Notes: generated from the letters alone by a model not told the origin. 64,000 nt of DNA from Stenotrophomonas sp. MMGLT7 (GCF_021168555.1 NZ_JAJOZS010000004.1:1-64000), one strand, 5' to 3'. Positions 19,354 through 30,959 are shown, counted from the first letter of the stretch. Translations and numbers: made by a program.

Positions 19354-19382
19354 ATTTTGTTCTGCCGGGCCGATGCTGTCAA
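19354..19382 (-). promoter_or_regulatory. Sigma-70 promoter of the tRNA-tuf-secE-nusG unit
   Basis: On the minus strand a perfect -35 TTGACA (19377-19382) is followed after 17 bases by CAAAAT (19354-19359), four of six matches to the -10 consensus. The predicted start near 19347 gives a leader of about 50 bases before tRNA-Tyr. The TGCGGGC discriminator is GC-rich, as in stringently controlled tRNA promoters. Confidence 0.85.
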
Positions 19383-19430
19383 CAGTTTTTTTGGCCCCGC
19401 GGCGATGCATCCAGCCCTGTCTGCCGCCCC

Positions 19431-19500
19431 GCAGGAGCGACTTCGGTCGCGATGGGGCCTTCCCGGTAAGCCCCTTCGCGACTGAAGTCGCTCCTGCGGG
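19431..19500. repeat. REP-like inverted pair (GGAGCGACTTCAGTCGCGA), copy 1
   Basis: Two inverted copies of GCAGGAGCGACTTCGGTCGCG and its near complement flank a short spacer of about 15 bases; each also holds an internal GCGAC..GTCGC palindrome. It lies between ychF and the tRNA-Tyr promoter. Other copies are at 35047, 44126 and 55619. Confidence 0.9.
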
Positions 19501-19532
19501 TTGCTCGTGCAGCCCCTGGGGCCGCTGCCAGG

Positions 19533-20624
19533 TCAGACGTTGAAGCGGAAGTGCAGGATGTCGCCTTCCTGCACCCGGTACTCCTTGCCTTCCAGGCGCA
19601 GCCGCCCGGCTTCCTTGGCACCGGCCTCGCCCTTGTACTTGATGAAGTCGTCGTAGGCGATGGTCTCGGCGCGGATGAAGCCCTTCTCGAAGTCGGTGTG
19701 GATCACCGCCGCCGCCTGCGGCGCGGTGGAGCCGGCCTTGACCGTCCAGGCGCGCACTTCCTTCACCCCGGCGGTGAAGTAGGTCTGCAGGCCGAGCAGC
19801 TTGTAGGCGGCGCGGATCACCCGGTTCAGCCCCGGCTCGTCCAGGCCCAGGTCGGCCAGGAAGGTATCGCGGTCGGCATCGTCCAGCTGCGACAGCTCCT
19901 CCTCGATCGCCGCCGAGACCGGCACGACTTCGGCGCCCTCCGTGGCCGCGCGCGCGCGCACCGCGTCGAGGTGGGCGTTGTTCTCGAATCCGTCCTCGAG
20001 CACGTTGGCCACGTACATCACCGGCTTGAGCGTGAGCAGGAACAGGTCGCGCACCAGCGCCTTCTCCTCCTCGTCCAGCCCGGCGGCGCGGCCGGCCTTG
20101 CCGTCGGCCAGCGCCTTCTGCAGCTTCTCCAGCACCGGCTTGCGCGCCTGCGCATCCTTGTCGCCGCCCTTGGCGGCGCGCTCGGCACGGTTGAGCGCCT
20201 TCTCGACGCTGTCCAGGTCGGCCAGCGCCAGCTCGGTGTCGATGGTGTCGATGTCCGAGAGCGGATCGACCCGGTTGTTGACGTGGATGACGTCGGGGTG
20301 CTCGAAGCAGCGCACCACGTGGGTGATCGCATCGACCTCGCGGATGTGGGCGAGGAACTTGTTGCCCAGCCCCTCGCCCTTGGCCGCGCCGGCGACCAGG
20401 CCGGCGATGTCGACGAACTCGACCGCGGTGGGGACCACCCGCTCGGGCTTGACGATCGTCGCCAGCTCGGCCAGCCGCGGGTCGGGCACCGGCACCACGC
20501 CGACGTTGGGCTCGATGGTGCAGAACGGGAAGTTGGCCGCGGCGATGCCCGCCTTGGTCAGCGCATTGAACAGGGTCGACTTGCCGACGTTGGGCAGGCC
20601 GACGATGCCGCATTTGATACCCAT
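19533..20624 (-). CDS. ychF: Redox-regulated ATPase YchF
   Basis: YchF is an Obg-family P-loop protein that hydrolyses ATP rather than GTP and binds ribosomes. The start [17 protein letters not shown] gives 363 residues, the E. coli length; the frame is open 14 codons upstream but that part is encoded by a GGATTCGG repeat. The G1 motif GLPNVGKS is at residues 8-15. The nucleotide-base motif is NVLE, an NxxE form linked to ATP preference, instead of NKxD. A C-terminal TGS domain follows. It pairs with pth upstream, a widespread order. Confidence 0.98.
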   Translation of the reverse strand: MGIKCGIVGLPNVGKSTLFNALTKAGIAAANFPFCTIEPNVGVVPVPDPRLAELATIVKPERVVPTAVEFVDIAGLVAGAAKGEGLGNKFLAHIREVDAITHVVRCFEHPDVIHVNNRVDPLSDIDTIDTELALADLDSVEKALNRAERAAKGGDKDAQARKPVLEKLQKALADGKAGRAAGLDEEEKALVRDLFLLTLKPVMYVANVLEDGFENNAHLDAVRARAATEGAEVVPVSAAIEEELSQLDDADRDTFLADLGLDEPGLNRVIRAAYKLLGLQTYFTAGVKEVRAWTVKAGSTAPQAAAVIHTDFEKGFIRAETIAYDDFIKYKGEAGAKEAGRLRLEGKEYRVQEGDILHFRFNV

Positions 20625-20632
20625 GTTGAGAT

Positions 20633-20704
20633 CCGGAATTGGGGATTCGGGATTCGGGATTCGCAAGGCAAGAGCCGCCTCATCGAATCCCGAATCCCCA
20701 ATCT
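20633..20704. repeat. GGATTCGGGATTCGGG inverted-repeat element, pth-ychF spacer
   Basis: Left arm 20633-20663 contains GGGGATTCGGGATTCGGGAT; right arm 20683-20704 contains ATCCCGAATCCCCAATC. It occupies the whole 80-base spacer between pth and ychF. Confidence 0.85.
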
Positions 20705-21286
20705 CTAATCCTTGCTCGTGTGCAGGCGCTTCATCGCCTCGCTGAAATTGCCCTCCACCGCCAGCGGCAGTACCGCCATCGCGTCGTCGATCGCACGGCC
20801 GATGAGGATATCGTCATCGCGGCCCGGCCGGCCCAGTACCCACGGCGTCACCTTGTCCCGGTCGCCGGGATGGCCGATGCCCACGCGCAGGCGATGGAAG
20901 CGCCCATGCCCGAGCAACCGCATGATGTCGCGCAATCCGTTCTGCCCGCCATGGCCGCCGTCGAATTTCAGCCGCGCCACGCCCGGCGCCAGGTCCAGTT
21001 CGTCGTGCGCGACCAGCATCTGCTCCGGCTCGATCTTCCAGAACCGCAGCGCGGCGGTGACCGACTTGCCGCTGAGGTTCATGAACGTGGCCGGCCGCAG
21101 CAGCCACAGCGACCGCCCGGCGACGTCGGCACGGGCCGCCTCGCCGAACAGCTTGGACTCCACGCTCCAGCGCGCGCCGGCGTGGGCCGCCAGCTCGTCG
21201 ACAAAACGAAACCCGGCGTTGTGCCGGGTGTTGGCGTATTCGGCACCGGGATTGCCCAGTCCGACGATAAGCTTCAGGCCAGTCAT
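20705..21286 (-). CDS. pth: Peptidyl-tRNA hydrolase
   Basis: Pth cleaves peptidyl-tRNA released by stalled ribosomes, recycling tRNA. The start [17 protein letters not shown] gives 193 residues, one fewer than E. coli; 17 further in-frame residues upstream are not family-like. The catalytic His22 lies in NTRHNAGF, with conserved Asn12 in GLGNPG and the later DELDL. It follows rplY across a 56-base spacer containing a perfect 12-bp hairpin. Confidence 0.98.
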   Translation of the reverse strand: MTGLKLIVGLGNPGAEYANTRHNAGFRFVDELAAHAGARWSVESKLFGEAARADVAGRSLWLLRPATFMNLSGKSVTAALRFWKIEPEQMLVAHDELDLAPGVARLKFDGGHGGQNGLRDIMRLLGHGRFHRLRVGIGHPGDRDKVTPWVLGRPGRDDDILIGRAIDDAMAVLPLAVEGNFSEAMKRLHTSKD

Positions 21287-21302
21287 TGCCGCACTCCGCC
21301 GC

Positions 21303-21332
21303 GGACCTGCCCATCCGTGGATGGGCAGGTCC
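21303..21332. promoter_or_regulatory. Perfect 12-bp hairpin between rplY and pth
   Basis: GGACCTGCCCAT (21303-21314) and ATGGGCAGGTCC (21321-21332) pair perfectly around a 6-base loop. It sits in the spacer just before the pth start. It lacks a T-run on either side, so an RNA-processing or attenuation role is more likely than simple termination. Confidence 0.5.
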
Positions 21333-21342
21333 TGCACGGCGA

Positions 21343-22002
21343 TTACTTGGACTCGTCCTTGGACGCGTCCTCGGCCGCCGGAGCCGCCTCGTCGGTCGCC
21401 GCCGGCGTTTCCGGCTCGACTTCGCGGGCGTGCTTGGCGATGGCCACGGCCACGTCGTGTTCCTTGCTCAGCTTGAGCTGCGGGATCTCGACGCCAGCCG
21501 GCAGCTTCAGCTCGGACAGGTGCACCACCTGGCCCAGCTCCAGCGCGCCCAGGTCGACCGAGATGAACTCCGGCAGGTCCTTCGGCAGGCAGGAGACGGT
21601 CACTTCGTTCAGCTCGTGGGTGACCACGACCTCGGCCGACTTGCCGGCCGGCGAGGTTTCCTCGTTGACGAAGTGCAGCGGCACCGAGGCGGTCAGCGAC
21701 TCGTTGTCGCTCACGCGCTGGAAGTCCAGGTGCATGATCAGCTGCTTGTACGGGTGGCGCTGCAGGTCACGCAGCAGCACCTTCTGCACGTCGCCGTTGA
21801 GGCTCAGATCGAGGATGGACGAGTAGAACCACTCGTTCTGGCTGGCCAGCCAGATGGTCTCGTGCTCGATCTGGATGCTGACCGGCTTCAGTTCGCCGCC
21901 GTAGACGATGGCCGGGACCTTGCCCGCGTGACGCAGGCGGCGGCTCGCACCCTTACCCTCGTCCTCGCGGCGCTCGACCTTGATTTCATGATTCTTCGAC
22001 AT
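21343..22002 (-). CDS. rplY: 50S ribosomal protein L25, CTC form
   Basis: L25 binds 5S rRNA in the large subunit. The 219-residue product is the long CTC-type form. An N-terminal L25 domain (about residues 5-95) is followed by a C-terminal TL5/CTC domain and an acidic tail ending EDASKDESK. It lies between prs and pth, a conserved arrangement in gammaproteobacteria. The 171-base spacer from prs carries a GGATTCGG-type inverted repeat. Confidence 0.97.
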   Translation of the reverse strand: MSKNHEIKVERREDEGKGASRRLRHAGKVPAIVYGGELKPVSIQIEHETIWLASQNEWFYSSILDLSLNGDVQKVLLRDLQRHPYKQLIMHLDFQRVSDNESLTASVPLHFVNEETSPAGKSAEVVVTHELNEVTVSCLPKDLPEFISVDLGALELGQVVHLSELKLPAGVEIPQLKLSKEHDVAVAIAKHAREVEPETPAATDEAAPAAEDASKDESK

Positions 22003-22085
22003 TGTGTTTTCACTACCTAGGTTGATGAGCCACCTCGCGGCGGCTTGGGCGACTCCCCCGCGACCAGGGGAGACGGTGGAACAGT

Positions 22086-22172
22086 GAGATTGGGGATTCG
22101 GGATTGGAGATTCGAAGAACTTTGCGCCCCTGCGCCGTTGCGAATCCCCAATCCCGAATCCCCGATCCCAAC
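22086..22172. repeat. GGGGATTCGGGATTGG inverted-repeat element, prs-rplY spacer
   Basis: Left arm 22086-22114 (GAGATTGGGGATTCGGGATT) and right arm 22141-22172 (AATCCCCAATCCCGAATCCC) are near-perfect inverted repeats around a 26-base centre, immediately 3' of prs. Confidence 0.85.
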
Positions 22173-22173
22173 C

Positions 22174-23139
22174 TCAATCCACGTACAGCGAACTGACCGA
22201 CTCGCCGAAGGCGATGCGTCGCATCGTCTCGGCCAGCATCTCGGCCACGCTGAGCTGGCGGATCTTGGTGCATACCCTCGCCGCATCCGAAAGCGGGATG
22301 GTGTCGGTGACCACCAGCTCGTCCAGCTGCGAGTTGTTGAGGTTGTTGACCGCCGGGCCGGACAGCACCGCGTGGGTGCAGTAGGCGGCGACCTTGGTGG
22401 CGCCGCGCTCCTTGAGCGCGGCCGCGGCGGCGCACAGGGTGCCGGCGGTGTCGACGATGTCGTCGACCATCACGCAGGTCTTGCCGGTCACGTCGCCGAT
22501 GATGTTCATCACCGTGGAGACGTTGGCGCGCGGGCGGCGCTTGTCGATGATCGCCAGGTCGGCGTCGTCCAGGCGCTTGGCCACCGCGCGCGCGCGCACC
22601 ACGCCGCCCACGTCCGGGGAGACCACGATCAGGTTCTCGGTGCCGTAGGCGCGCCAGATGTCGGCCAGCAGCAGCGGCGAGGCGTAGACGTTGTCGACCG
22701 GGATGTCGAAGAAGCCCTGGATCTGGTCGGCATGCAGGTCCACGGTGAGCACGCGGTCGGTATGCACGGCGCTGAACATCTTGGCCGCGACCTTGGCGGT
22801 GATCGGCACGCGCGAGGAGCGCATGCGGCGGTCCTGGCGCGAGTAGCCGAAGTACGGCACCACCGCGGTGACGGTGGTGGCCGAGGCGCGCTTGAGCGCG
22901 TCGATGATCACCAGCAGCTCCATCAGGTTCTCGGCCGAGGGCGCGCAGGTGGGCTGGACCACGAACACGTCCTGCTTGCGCACGGTCTCCTCGATCTCGA
23001 CCTGGACCTCGCCGTCGGAGAACTTGGACACCAGCGCCTTGCCCGGCCTGACCCCCAGCTCCTTGCAGATGCTCTGGGCCAAGGGCTTGTTGGCGTTACC
23101 CGTGAAGATCAACAGGTTCCGTTCGTCTCGCATGTTCAT
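22174..23139 (-). CDS. prs: Ribose-phosphate pyrophosphokinase
   Basis: Prs makes PRPP from ribose 5-phosphate and ATP, feeding purine, pyrimidine, histidine, tryptophan and NAD synthesis. Starting at [12 protein letters not shown] the product is 321 residues; MRDERN two codons later gives 319, and both fit the family. The active-site flexible loop region, YSRQDRR, and the PRPP-binding loop [11 protein letters not shown] are intact. It follows tRNA-Gln by about 160 bases. The lolB-ispE-tRNA-Gln-prs-rplY-pth-ychF order is widely conserved. Confidence 0.97.
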   Translation of the reverse strand: MNMRDERNLLIFTGNANKPLAQSICKELGVRPGKALVSKFSDGEVQVEIEETVRKQDVFVVQPTCAPSAENLMELLVIIDALKRASATTVTAVVPYFGYSRQDRRMRSSRVPITAKVAAKMFSAVHTDRVLTVDLHADQIQGFFDIPVDNVYASPLLLADIWRAYGTENLIVVSPDVGGVVRARAVAKRLDDADLAIIDKRRPRANVSTVMNIIGDVTGKTCVMVDDIVDTAGTLCAAAAALKERGATKVAAYCTHAVLSGPAVNNLNNSQLDELVVTDTIPLSDAARVCTKIRQLSVAEMLAETMRRIAFGESVSSLYVD

Positions 23140-23299
23140 TGGGGGGTCCGGGCGGCGGCGATGTGCGTGAAGCGGTTGCGGCGGCAATGTGGTGGGCGGC
23201 ACTTCGACGACGGGCATCGAAGCAGCGCCCGATCGAAGCGGCGCCTTAATTTTAATCCCCGCACAAGGATGTGCGGGCTTTTGCAGAGGGACCTGCACA

Positions 23300-23376
23300 T
23301 GGCAGGGGCGGCAGGATTCGAACCTGCGAATGCCGGGATCAAAACCCGGTGCCTTGGGCCACTTGGCGACGCCCCT
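23300..23376 (-). tRNA. trnQ: tRNA-Gln (TTG)
   Basis: A 77-base cloverleaf with acceptor AGGGGCG/CGCCCCT, anticodon loop TTTTGAT (anticodon TTG), T-arm GGTTCGAATCC and encoded CCA. It lies only 3 bases from the ispE stop codon, so it must be cut from a transcript shared with ispE and prs. Confidence 0.97.
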
Positions 23377-23379
23377 GCA

Positions 23380-24261
23380 TCAAACCTTCATCGCCGCCAG
23401 CGCATCGAGCAGCGGCGACCGCGAAGCGCCGCCCGCCACCCACGCGCGCAGGCCGTCCGGCAACTTCGTCAGCGCCCGCTCGGCGGCGGAACTGGAGGCG
23501 AACTCGACGAAACAGCCGCTACCCGAGCCGGTCAAGCGCGGCGTACCGATCCTGGACAACGCCTGGAACACGACCTCGACGGCGGGTTCGCGGCGACGCA
23601 GGACCGGCTCGAACGCGTTGTCGAGCAAGGATCCGGAAACGAAGTCGGCTATTTTCGCGGGCGCAGCATCGCGCGTCAAATCGGCGGACTGGAACAGCGG
23701 CCCGGTGGGCACGTGGACCCCGGGGTCGGCGAGCACGTACCAGGCCGGCGCCAGCTCCAGCGGCGTCAGCCGTTCACCCACCCCTTCGGCCCAGGCGTTG
23801 CGGCCACAGACGAACACCGGCACGTCCGCGCCCAGCTGCAGGCCCAGCCGGGCCAGCTCGGCCAGCTCCAGCCCCGCCCCCCACAGCGCATTGAGCGCCA
23901 CCAGCACGGTGGCCGCGTCGGACGAGCCACCGCCGAAACCGCCGCCCGCCGGAATACGCTTTTCTATGCTTATGTCGGCACCTTTGGCGACATTGGCCGA
24001 CGATTGCAGGATTCTCGCGGCACGCACCGCCAGGTCGTCGTCTTCGCCGACCCCGACCGCACTGGTGCCGAGCCGGTGGACCCGGCCGTCCTCGCGGACC
24101 CGCAAGGCGATGCGATCGCCCCAGTCGAGCAGGCGGAACACGGTCTGCAGCTCGTGGTAGCCATCGGCACGACGGCCGGTGATGCGCAGGAACAGGTTCA
24201 GCTTGGCCGGTGCCGGCCACAGCGACCAGCCTTCGCCCCCGGCATCGACCCCACCGCTCAT
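23380..24261 (-). CDS. ispE: 4-(cytidine 5'-diphospho)-2-C-methyl-D-erythritol kinase
   Basis: IspE phosphorylates CDP-methylerythritol with ATP in the MEP isoprenoid pathway. The 293-residue protein is a GHMP kinase. The N-terminal [10 protein letters not shown] is followed by the ATP-binding loop [17 protein letters not shown] near residue 100 and the C-terminal [12 protein letters not shown]. The start overlaps the lolB stop as ATGA, so the genes are translationally coupled. The frame remains open well upstream inside lolB, but those residues are not kinase-like. Confidence 0.97.
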   Translation of the reverse strand: MSGGVDAGGEGWSLWPAPAKLNLFLRITGRRADGYHELQTVFRLLDWGDRIALRVREDGRVHRLGTSAVGVGEDDDLAVRAARILQSSANVAKGADISIEKRIPAGGGFGGGSSDAATVLVALNALWGAGLELAELARLGLQLGADVPVFVCGRNAWAEGVGERLTPLELAPAWYVLADPGVHVPTGPLFQSADLTRDAAPAKIADFVSGSLLDNAFEPVLRRREPAVEVVFQALSRIGTPRLTGSGSGCFVEFASSSAAERALTKLPDGLRAWVAGGASRSPLLDALAAMKV

Positions 24262-24899
24262 GGCTGCCCGAACTGCCACTGGTCCAGCATCAGCCGTACC
24301 CGGGCATCGCCGCTGGCGGCCTCGATCCGGCGCGGCAGCGCGGGACGGCCGTCCTGCGCGGGCGCCCATTCCTGGTACTGGATGGTCCAGCCCTGCTGGG
24401 AAACCGTGCGCGGCCGGCCTTCGGCGTCGTAGCCGATGTCCGCCCGCCCCTCTTCCGCCAGGCCGCGCACCCAGTCGCCCAGCTGGTTGACCGGTATTTC
24501 CCAGCCGGTGGCCTCGCGCAGCAGCTGTTGCGCGTCGGCACCGGCGCGCGGGCCGCCCGACAGGCCTTCCAGGCGCCCGCCGCCGGCACCGTCGCTTTCC
24601 AGGCGCCAGTTCTGCCGCGTGACCGGCGCGCTCAGCTCGGTGGCATAACGCTGGCCGTGCTGCTGCCAGTCGATGCGGCCGCTGCCGCCGTCGCGCCCGC
24701 GCGTGACCGCCACCCGGCCCTGGAACGACCAGTCCGGATGTGCCTGCAGCCAATCCGTGCGCTCGGCCTCGGCCTGGCGCGCGGCGGCCGAGACCACCGC
24801 GACCGGCGCGGGCGCGTCGCCGGAAGGAATGGAGCGGCACCCGGCCAGCGCGAGCAGCAACAGCGGCAGCGCGATCCTGAAACAGCCGCGACGGCTCAT
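24258..24899 (-). CDS. lolB: Outer-membrane lipoprotein LolB
   Basis: LolB receives lipoproteins from LolA and inserts them into the outer membrane. The 213-residue product starts [10 protein letters not shown] and has a lipobox LALAGC with the acylated Cys at position 21. The mature part contains WSFQGRVAV and WRLESDG stretches typical of LolB. It overlaps the upstream TPR gene and the downstream ispE gene by ATGA at each side. The lolB-ispE pairing is widespread in gammaproteobacteria and supports the call. Confidence 0.93.
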   Translation of the reverse strand: MSRRGCFRIALPLLLLALAGCRSIPSGDAPAPVAVVSAAARQAEAERTDWLQAHPDWSFQGRVAVTRGRDGGSGRIDWQQHGQRYATELSAPVTRQNWRLESDGAGGGRLEGLSGGPRAGADAQQLLREATGWEIPVNQLGDWVRGLAEEGRADIGYDAEGRPRTVSQQGWTIQYQEWAPAQDGRPALPRRIEAASGDARVRLMLDQWQFGQP

Positions 24900-26584
24900 G
24901 CGCCCACCTTCTCCATCGCCCGCTGCAGCGCGCGGTTGTCCGGGTCGAGCCTGCGCGCCTCGTCGAAGAAGCGGCGCGCCTCCTCCTGCTGCCCGCTGTG
25001 CCACAGCACCTCGCCCACGTGCGCGGCGATCTCCGGGTCCTTGACCAGCGACCAGGCGCGGCGCAGCTGCACCAGCGCTTCCTGGTTGCGGCCGAGGCGA
25101 TACAGCACCCAGCCGTAGCTGTCGATGATGGCGGGGTTGTCGGGCTCGGCGGTGCGGGCGCGGTCGATCAGCTCCAGCGCCTCCTTGTAGCGGGTGGTGC
25201 GGTCGGCCAGGGTGTAGCCCAGCGCGTTGAGCGCGGCCACGTTCTCCGGCTCGGTGACCAGCACCTTGCGCAGGTCGGCCTCGGCGCGATCGATGCGGTC
25301 GCGGCGCTCCCAGGCCAGGGCGCGGGCGTACAGCAGCGCGTTGTCGTCGGGATAGGCGGCCAGGCCGCGCGCGAACACGTCCAGCTCGCCGCTGTCGTCG
25401 CCGTCGCGCTGGTGCAGTTCGGCCTCGAGCACGTAGGCGTCGCGGCGGGCGTCGTCGTCCGCGCTGGCGTCGGCCTGCAGGGCATGGACCTCGGCCAGCG
25501 CATCGTCCTTGCGCCCCAGTTCGTACAGCGCGTTGGCCGCGCGCAGCCGCGCCTCGTTGCGCAGCGGCCCGCCGGGCACCCCGCGGTACCAGTCCACCGC
25601 CTCGGCGTAGTGTTTGAGGTACTCGGCGATCTTGCCCAGCAGCAGCCGGCGCTCGGGATCGGGCGTGGCCGAGTCGCGCTTGAGTTCGTCGTAGAGCGCG
25701 TTCAGCGACGCGTCGTCGTTGTCCTTGGCCAGCATCGAGGCGCGCAGGCCGTAGGTCTGGGTGTCCTGCGGGCCGATCGCGAGCACGCGCCCGGCCGAGG
25801 CCGAGTCGCCCATCGCGTCGTAGGCGAAGGCCAGCGCACCGCGCAGGTCCGAATCGGCCGTGGCCTTGGGCTCGACCTCCTTCAGCAGCACCAGCGCCTG
25901 GTCGCGATGCCCGCTCTGGAACAGCTGGGTGGCGTGCAACAGCGCCACCCGCGGCTCGTCGGGGAAGCGCTCGACCACCTGGTCGACGATGCGCTTGGCC
26001 AGCGCCGGCTGGTCCATGCGCAGCGCCAGGCGGCCGAATTCCTGCCAGACCTCGAGCTGGTCTGGGATGGCGCCGGCATCGACCAGCGCGCCCAGCGCCC
26101 GCGCCGAGGCCTGCGGATCGCGGCCGCCGCTGGCCAGCGCCACCAGCGCGAAGCGCCAGCCGCGCGGGTCGGGATCGCGCAGCAATGCCACCAGCTGCCG
26201 GCGCGCGCTGCGCACATCGTTGCGGCGCAGCGCCAGCGAAGCCTCGGAGCTGCGCATGGCCAGCGACTCGGGCGCACGCTGGTGCCACAGTTTCAAGGCC
26301 TGAGCGGCACGCTCGTCGTCGTTGGCGAGCATGGCGATGCGGGTGGCGCGCTCGGCCAGGCCGGCATCGCCGGTTTCGTCCTGCGCAGCCTGCAGGTACC
26401 AGCTCGCGGCATCGTCGAGGCGGCCGGCCTGCAGGGCGAACTCGCCGGCCAGCGCCGGCTCGAGCGAGGACTGGCCGGCACCTGTCGCAGGAGCCGGTGA
26501 TACGCGCGACTTGGACAGCGCCGGGAGCGGCATCGCCAGGGCAATGGCCAGATAGAACGTAAAGATGCGAATCAATGCGGGCAT
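24896..26584 (-). CDS. Exported tetratricopeptide-repeat protein
   Basis: The 562-residue product has an N-terminal signal peptide ([21 protein letters not shown], cleavage near residue 23) and is otherwise almost wholly helical TPR-like repeats. Clear units lie near residues 450-560 ([40 protein letters not shown]). It is probably periplasmic or an outer-membrane-associated scaffold. It overlaps lolB by ATGA and is divergent from hemA. Similar TPR proteins sit upstream of lolB in other proteobacteria. The specific partner or substrate is unknown. Confidence 0.9.
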   Translation of the reverse strand: MPALIRIFTFYLAIALAMPLPALSKSRVSPAPATGAGQSSLEPALAGEFALQAGRLDDAASWYLQAAQDETGDAGLAERATRIAMLANDDERAAQALKLWHQRAPESLAMRSSEASLALRRNDVRSARRQLVALLRDPDPRGWRFALVALASGGRDPQASARALGALVDAGAIPDQLEVWQEFGRLALRMDQPALAKRIVDQVVERFPDEPRVALLHATQLFQSGHRDQALVLLKEVEPKATADSDLRGALAFAYDAMGDSASAGRVLAIGPQDTQTYGLRASMLAKDNDDASLNALYDELKRDSATPDPERRLLLGKIAEYLKHYAEAVDWYRGVPGGPLRNEARLRAANALYELGRKDDALAEVHALQADASADDDARRDAYVLEAELHQRDGDDSGELDVFARGLAAYPDDNALLYARALAWERRDRIDRAEADLRKVLVTEPENVAALNALGYTLADRTTRYKEALELIDRARTAEPDNPAIIDSYGWVLYRLGRNQEALVQLRRAWSLVKDPEIAAHVGEVLWHSGQQEEARRFFDEARRLDPDNRALQRAMEKVGA

Positions 26585-26650
26585 CGGGGGCGGCGGGGCC
26601 GTAAAATAGGGGGTTCAATGGCCAGCAGCTTATCGCAAGCAACTGAACAG

Positions 26651-27929
26651 ATGACGTTGTGGGTGCTCGGACTGAACCACCAGACCGCGCCGGTGGCGCT
26701 GCGCGAGCGCGCAGCGTTCGCGGGCGAGCGCCTGCCCGCGGCGCTGACGTCGCTGCGCGCGCTGCCGCAGGTGGCCGAGGCCGCGCTGCTGTCCACCTGC
26801 AACCGCACCGAGCTGTACGCGGTGGCGGAGAATCCCGCGCCGCTGGCCGACTGGCTGGACGCCCATGCGCTGGGCCTGCGCGACTACCTGTACCAGCACC
26901 ACGAGGCCGAGGCGGTGCGCCACCTGTTCCGCGTGGCCACCGGGCTGGACTCGATGGTGCTGGGCGAGCCGCAGATCCTGGGCCAGGTGAAGGACGCCTG
27001 GGCGCTGGCGCGCGAGCACGGTGCGCTCGGCCAGCGCCTGGACCGGCTGTTCCAGCAGAGCTTCTCGGTGGCCAAGCGCGCGCGCACCGACACCCACGTC
27101 GGCAACAACCCGGTCTCGGTGGCCTCCACCGCGGTGCGGCTGGCGCAGGACCTGTTCACCCGGCTGAGCGAATCGACGGTGCTGCTGGTCGGCGCCGGCG
27201 AGACGATCGAACTGGCCGCCAGGCACCTGAGCGACGGCCGCGCCAAGCGCATGCTGATCGCCAACCGCACCCTCGCCCATGCGCAGACGCTGGCCAGCCA
27301 GCACGGCGGCTACGCGCTGCCGCTGGAGGAGCTGGACCGCCACCTGGCCGAGGCCGACGTGGTGTTCTCGGCCACCGCCAGCCGCGAGCCGGTGATCAGC
27401 CGCGGCCAGGTCGACGCTGCGCTGAAGCAGCGCAAGCACAAGCCGATGCTGCTGTTCGACCTGGCGGTCCCGCGCGACATCGAGCCGAGCGTGGCACTGC
27501 TGCCCGATGCCTACCTGTACACGGTGGACGACCTGGAGCGCGCGGTCGAGGACAATCGCCGCAGCCGGCGCGAGGCCGCCGACGCGGCCGAGGCCATCAT
27601 CGACCTGCAGGTCCAGCGCTACGTCGAGACGCTGCATGCCCGCGCCCACCACGCCCCGCTCAAGCGCCTGCGCGCCTACGGCGAGGCCACCCGCGAGGAA
27701 ATGCTGGCACGCGCGCGCCAGCAGCTGGCGCACGGCAAGCCGGCCGAGGAAGTGCTGGAGCTGCTGGCCCATACCCTGACCAACCGGCTGCTGCACCCGC
27801 CCACCGCCGCGCTGCGCGAGGCCACGCTCAACGGCGACCTGGAACTGGCGCGCGCGGCCGAGCGGCTGTTCCCGGACAAGCCCGGCTACCGTCACACTGT
27901 GCAGCCCCATACACCTATCACGAGAGCCG

Positions 27930-27952
<23 letters not shown>
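26651..27952 (+). CDS. hemA: Glutamyl-tRNA reductase
   Basis: HemA reduces glutamyl-tRNA with NADPH to glutamate-1-semialdehyde, the first step of tetrapyrrole synthesis. The start [15 protein letters not shown] gives 433 residues and puts the catalytic Cys at position 50 (STCNRTELY), as in E. coli. An ATG at 26618 has an AGGGGG site and would add 11 residues. The NADPH site [12 protein letters not shown] and the C-terminal dimerisation helix are present. It overlaps prfA by 23 bases, so the two genes are coupled. A TAAAAT hexamer at 26602-26607 may be its -10. Confidence 0.97.
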
Positions 27953-29015
<1,063 letters not shown>

Positions 29016-29181
29016 CCGTCCCTGCGCGGAGAGCGCGGCGGACTCCGGTCCGCCCCATGCCCCCACGGGCGGAGCTCGGTCCCCGCGGGGCCGTCGCCGA
29101 TCGCGGCACGGCTTGACCTGGCCCGCCGCACGCGGAACCCTGCCTGGCGAACCGTCCCGCCTCCACGACACCAGCCTGCCG

Positions 29182-30873
29182 ATGACCGAACTCGAACGCC
29201 TGCGCGGACAGGTGCAACGCCAGCCGCAGGATTTCGTCGCCTGGCTGATGCTGGCCGACGCGCAGATGGAAGCCGGCGACATCGCCGGCGCCGAGGCGGC
29301 GCTGCGGCGCGGCGGCGCGCTGCGCCCCGGCCATCCCGAGGCGCTGGCGCGGCAGGGCCGGCTGCGCTGGATGCAGGGCCGCCACGCCGAGGCGGCGCAG
29401 GCGCTGCAGCAGGCGGCGGCGTTGGCACCGCAGCATCCGGGCATCGCGCTGTGGCTGGGCCATGCGCTGGAGGACGCCGGCCAGGCCGAGGCGGCGGCGC
29501 AGGCCTACGAGCGCGCGCACGCGCTGCTGCCGCAGGAGCCCTACATCGCCGCGCAGCTGCTGAACTGGCGGCGCCGGCTGTGCGACTGGCGCGGCCTGGA
29601 AGCGCTGGCGCGGCAGGTGCGCGCGGCGGTGGCGCACGGGCAGTCGGCGGTGGAACCGTTCGCCTTCCTCGGCGAGGACGCCGGCGCGGACGAGCAGCTG
29701 GCCTGCGCGCGGCTGCGCGCGCGGGCGCTCGCGCAGGCGGTGCGGCCGCTGCCACCGGCAGCGCCGCGGACCGGCGGACCGCCGCGGCTCGGCTTCCTGT
29801 CCAACGGCTTCGGCGCGCACCCGACCGGGCTGCTGACGGTGGCGCTGTTCGAGGCGCTGCATCGACGCGGCGGCGCGGCGCTGCACCTGTTCGCGCTCAA
29901 CCGCGACGACGGCAGCGACATCCGCCACCGGCTGGCCGCCGCGGCCACGCTTCATGACGTGTCCTCCCTGCCGCACCAGGCCGTCGCCACGCGCATCCGC
30001 GAGGCCGGCATCGACGTGCTGTTCGACCTGCGCGGCTGGGGCGGCGGCGGCGCGCCCGAGGTGCTGGCGATGCGCCCGGCGCCGGTGCAGGTGAACTGGC
30101 TGGCCTACCCGGGCACCTCCGGGGCGCCGTGGATCGACCACGTGCTGGGCGATGCGTTCGCGCTGCCGCCCGAGCTGGAGCCGCACTACAGCGAGCACGT
30201 GCTGCGGCTGCCGCGGGCGTTCCAGCCATCGGACTGCAGCCGCGAGGTCGGCCAGCCGCCGCCGCGCGCGGCCTGCGGCCTGCCCGAGCGCGGCGACGAC
30301 GGCCGCGGCGTCGTGTTCTGCTGCTTCAACAACAGCTACAAGCTCAACCCGCGCAGCACCGCGCGCATGTTCGCGGTGCTGCGGCGGGTGCCGGGCAGCG
30401 TGCTGTGGCTGCTGTCCGGACCCGGCCGCGCCGACGAGCGGCTGCGCGCGGCGGCCGCGGCGCAGCAGGTGGCGCCGCAGCGGCTGCTGTTCATGGACAA
30501 GCTGCCGCATGCGCACTACCTGGCCCGCTACCGCCACGCCGACCTGTTCCTGGACACCAGCCCGTACAACGCCCACACCACCGCCTCGGACGCGCTGTGG
30601 GCCGGCTGCCCGGTGCTGACCGTGCCCGGCCGCACCTTCGCCTCGCGCGTGGCCGGCAGCCTCAACCACCACCTCGGCCTGGCGCGGATGAACGCCGCCG
30701 ACGATGCCGCCTTCGTCGAGCAGGCGGTGCAGCTGGCCCGCGATCCGGCGGCGCTGCAGGCACTGCGCCAGGAGCTGGCCCGCCGCCGCGACGACAGCGG
30801 CCTGTTCGACATGGAAGGCTTCGCCGGCGACTTCCTCGAGCTGTGCGGGCGGCTCGTGGCCGCCCGCGGCTGA
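29182..30873 (+). CDS. GT41-family O-linked N-acetylglucosamine transferase-like protein
   Basis: GT41 enzymes transfer GlcNAc from UDP-GlcNAc to Ser/Thr of proteins. Starting at MTELERLRGQV, the 563-residue product has N-terminal TPR repeats (about residues 15-120) and a two-lobed GT-B catalytic region (about 200-555). It closely resembles, from memory, the Xanthomonas campestris homologue used as a structural model of human OGT, including SNGFGAHPTGLLTVALFEAL, DLRGWGGGG and NAHTTASDALWAGCPVLT. His213 in GFGAHPTG aligns with the active-site His of that model. A start 23 codons upstream (29113) is possible. The native substrates of the bacterial enzymes are not established. It lies alone between prfA and ppk2. 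Confidence 0.92.
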   Translation: MTELERLRGQVQRQPQDFVAWLMLADAQMEAGDIAGAEAALRRGGALRPGHPEALARQGRLRWMQGRHAEAAQALQQAAALAPQHPGIALWLGHALEDAGQAEAAAQAYERAHALLPQEPYIAAQLLNWRRRLCDWRGLEALARQVRAAVAHGQSAVEPFAFLGEDAGADEQLACARLRARALAQAVRPLPPAAPRTGGPPRLGFLSNGFGAHPTGLLTVALFEALHRRGGAALHLFALNRDDGSDIRHRLAAAATLHDVSSLPHQAVATRIREAGIDVLFDLRGWGGGGAPEVLAMRPAPVQVNWLAYPGTSGAPWIDHVLGDAFALPPELEPHYSEHVLRLPRAFQPSDCSREVGQPPPRAACGLPERGDDGRGVVFCCFNNSYKLNPRSTARMFAVLRRVPGSVLWLLSGPGRADERLRAAAAAQQVAPQRLLFMDKLPHAHYLARYRHADLFLDTSPYNAHTTASDALWAGCPVLTVPGRTFASRVAGSLNHHLGLARMNAADDAAFVEQAVQLARDPAALQALRQELARRRDDSGLFDMEGFAGDFLELCGRLVAARG

Positions 30874-30959
30874 GCTCGCGGCCCGGCGCCGGCATCACGT
30901 CCTGCATCCTGCCGGGCCACTACGCTGGCGTGCAGGCATCTGCACAAGGACGCAAGACA

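Noticed and set aside
23380-24840. A longer ispE with about 190 extra N-terminal residues
   Set aside because: The extra part lies within lolB in another frame and is not kinase-like; the 24261 start gives the normal length and an ATGA overlap.
24258-26642. A 794-codon frame that would fuse upstream sequence to lolB
   Set aside because: Its first 580 codons are a shadow of the TPR gene in another frame. The lipoprotein signal and the ATGA overlap set the lolB start at 24899.
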